From: JAVBPB01 sp031549965
Lineage (GTDB): Bacteria > Bacillota > Clostridia > Lachnospirales > Lachnospiraceae
Length of the DNA stretch: 22,849 nucleotides
Direction: 5' to 3'
NCBI GenBank assembly: GCA_031549965.1
Contig: JAVBPB010000059.1
Coordinates: forward strand, 1 to 22,849
Positions 21,706 through 22,849 of this stretch are shown here, piece by piece. Made by a program: the position numbers and the translations under genes. The notes under the pieces are model-generated. The model worked only from the letters and a program-made list of their open reading frames with translations. It was not told where the DNA came from and did not search any database. The first letter of the stretch is position 1. Each line of letters opens with the position of its first letter.

Positions 21706-22393
21706 AAAAACAATAACTAAATTATTAGTATTAATTCAAATATGTCTATATATTACATTCTTATATATAGACATATTCAATACAAAATTCCATTATTTGT
21801 CCACTAAATTTAAATATTTATCAATCATAATATGTTTTTTAATTACTTTAATACATCAAAAGAAAAATAATCCTAAAGATTTGATTTTATTACGTCTAGG
21901 ATTATTTTTTACTGTCATTGCAGATCTTTTTTTATTGGTATATAATTATCCAGCAATTGGTGTGAGCATTTTTTGTATTGTTCAAATATTCTACACAATC
22001 AGATATAACTTTACCAAAGAAATAAAAGCATTAAAAATAAGAATAATAATAGTTTTTGCAATATTTGTTATATATATAATATTAAATATTTTTATATTTC
22101 AGGAAAAACTAGAAATAATCATACCAATTACTTTGTTATATTTTATTTTAATATTTTTAAATACAATAAAAAGCATAATAAATTTAAAATCTAAAAAATT
22201 AGAAAATTATCTGATAGCATGTGGAATGATTTTATTTATTTTATGTGATATAAATGTTGGATTATATAATATTACAGAATACATGAGTATTGGATTACCT
22301 AAATTTTTAGAAGATTTTTCATCAATAGCTATGTGGCTTTTCTATCTGCCATCTCAAGTTTTATTATCAATTAGTTACAAATCCCTTGAATAG
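21695..22393 (+). CDS. YhhN-like (TMEM86/lysoplasmalogenase family) membrane protein
   Basis: The 232-residue protein is strongly hydrophobic with about eight membrane segments. The repeated pattern LRLGLFFTVIADLFLL (about 70) and CGMILFILCDINVGLY (about 175), with an Asp after a small-residue/aromatic helix, and the late YLPSQVLLSIS match the YhhN family, whose vertebrate member hydrolyses lysoplasmalogen. Plasmalogens occur in many anaerobic Clostridia, so such a role is possible but unproven. The ATG at 21695 overlaps the nfnB 3' end by 11 bases, with only a weak AAAGAAA site, so translation may be coupled to nfnB. AT content is higher than its neighbours. Confidence 0.65.
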   Translation: MQIRKTITKLLVLIQICLYITFLYIDIFNTKFHYLSTKFKYLSIIICFLITLIHQKKNNPKDLILLRLGLFFTVIADLFLLVYNYPAIGVSIFCIVQIFYTIRYNFTKEIKALKIRIIIVFAIFVIYIILNIFIFQEKLEIIIPITLLYFILIFLNTIKSIINLKSKKLENYLIACGMILFILCDINVGLYNITEYMSIGLPKFLEDFSSIAMWLFYLPSQVLLSISYKSLE

Positions 22394-22746
22394 TATAAAG
22401 TACGAGAATAATTGGACTAATTCCTTTCCCAAATTTAATCCGGCTTAGTAAAACATCATAAACTTAACAATACGATCAACATCTTTACAATTCAATAAAC
22501 AGCTAACAATAAATTTCCGTAGAATCGTAAATGATCTTTTTTGTATAGCATTTTCAATCTGTGTATTTAGAGTATGTGTAAATGTTAAAGATTTATTAAA
22601 ATAAATTTTTGAATACCCAGCTTTGCCCCAAAAAATTAAATCTCCAAGGAGGAGGTCACTGAAAAAGTCCTTCAATACAGTAAATTAATTTTTAAGATGA
22701 ATATGAGTGTATATATATCCAATTGTGCAGACCCATTGGTTCGGCA

Positions 22747-22770
22747 GATGTTTTTGTTTTTTAAAACATC
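22747..22770. repeat. Perfect 8-bp hairpin in the right-end leader
   Basis: GATGTTTT (22747-22754) pairs with AAAACATC (22763-22770) around an 8-base T/G loop. No T-run follows; it precedes the second hairpin by 25 bases. Confidence 0.5.
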
Positions 22771-22795
22771 GAGAGAACGTCCGACGAAGCGTTTA

Positions 22796-22837
22796 TGTTT
22801 TGTCAAGACTTTGCATAGCAAAGGCTTGTAAAAAACA
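22796..22837 (+). promoter_or_regulatory. Hairpin directly upstream of a terminal Shine-Dalgarno sequence
   Basis: CAAGACTTTGC (22804-22814) pairs with GCAAAGGCTTG (22818-22828) with one mismatch and a three-base loop. The flanking TGTTTTG and AAAAACA extend the stem. The GAAGGAGG that ends the window follows after four bases, a typical position for translational control or attenuation of the next gene. Confidence 0.5.
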
Positions 22838-22849
22838 TGCTGAAGGAGG

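Larger units (their letters stand above)
22394..22849. other. Gene-free right end, with possible leader of a gene beyond the window
   Basis: No gene is supported here. A 76-residue minus-strand frame (22445-22675) is Phe/Lys/Ile-rich with no ribosome binding site, and may be a piece of a dispersed repeat or insertion sequence. Two hairpins and a Shine-Dalgarno sequence (GAAGGAGG, 22842-22849) at the very end suggest a structured leader just before a start codon outside the window. Confidence 0.4.

Noticed and set aside
22445..22675. 76-residue minus-strand frame (MKDFFSDLLLGD...)
   Set aside because: It has a non-ATG start without a ribosome binding site, an odd composition and no neighbour context; it may be part of a repeat but I cannot support it as a gene.
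1..22849. tRNA or rRNA genes
   Set aside because: No cloverleaf-like or rRNA-like sequence was noticed by eye on either strand; a dedicated scan was not possible.

Overview
The window comes from an AT-rich, low-GC anaerobic Firmicute, most likely a member of Clostridia in or near Lachnospiraceae. The support is the rpsO-pnp pair, strong AGGAGG ribosome binding sites, A/T-ending codons, an electron-bifurcating NfnAB pair, a MerR-TipAS regulator, a flagellin, and a domain-permuted family 3 beta-glucosidase of the kind known from Ruminococcus and Butyrivibrio. The genus cannot be fixed from the sequence alone.

Region 1 (1-5100) is an accessory island rich in broken genes. It starts with the first codons of an IS3-like transposase on the minus strand and a frameshifted tail of a large serine recombinase. 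Next, reading rightward, come a promoter and hairpin, a Fic-domain gene with a frameshift, an intact RhuM-family gene, a short orphan reading frame, and an intact HamA/DUF1837-like PD-(D/E)XK nuclease gene with no HamB-type helicase beside it. The 3' end of the nuclease gene runs in another frame into pieces of a carbohydrate-binding-module protein and a possible polymorphic-toxin-like protein, followed by further remnants. This looks like a decayed defence or mobile island.

Region 2 (5100-7890) is housekeeping: rpsO with a structured leader and terminator, then pnp preceded by a long imperfect hairpin. Region 3 (7890-12960) holds four single-gene units on the plus strand: a tipA-like MerR regulator with a classic 19-bp-spacer promoter, an AEC-family permease, a lone flagellin, and glycerol kinase.

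Region 4 (12960-16840) is a divergent pair: a 924-aa permuted GH3 glycosidase on the minus strand and an AraC-family regulator on the plus strand, sharing a 118-bp regulatory region with a dyad over the glycosidase promoter. The AraC protein probably senses a plant-derived sugar and controls the glycosidase. Region 5 (16842-18958) holds an AAA-ATPase/PD-(D/E)XK family gene and an internally deleted GNAT acetyltransferase.

Region 6 (19036-22393) is the nfnA-nfnB pair behind a 390-bp leader with palindromes, overlapped at its end by a YhhN-like membrane protein gene. The last 450 bases hold no convincing gene. They contain two hairpins and end in a strong Shine-Dalgarno sequence, as if a gene starts just outside the window.

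The most interesting leads are the orphan HamA-like/RhuM/Fic island with its chimeric gene junction, the long hairpin in the pnp leader, the internal TipAS-type start in the MerR gene, and the lone flagellin with an unrecognised central domain.
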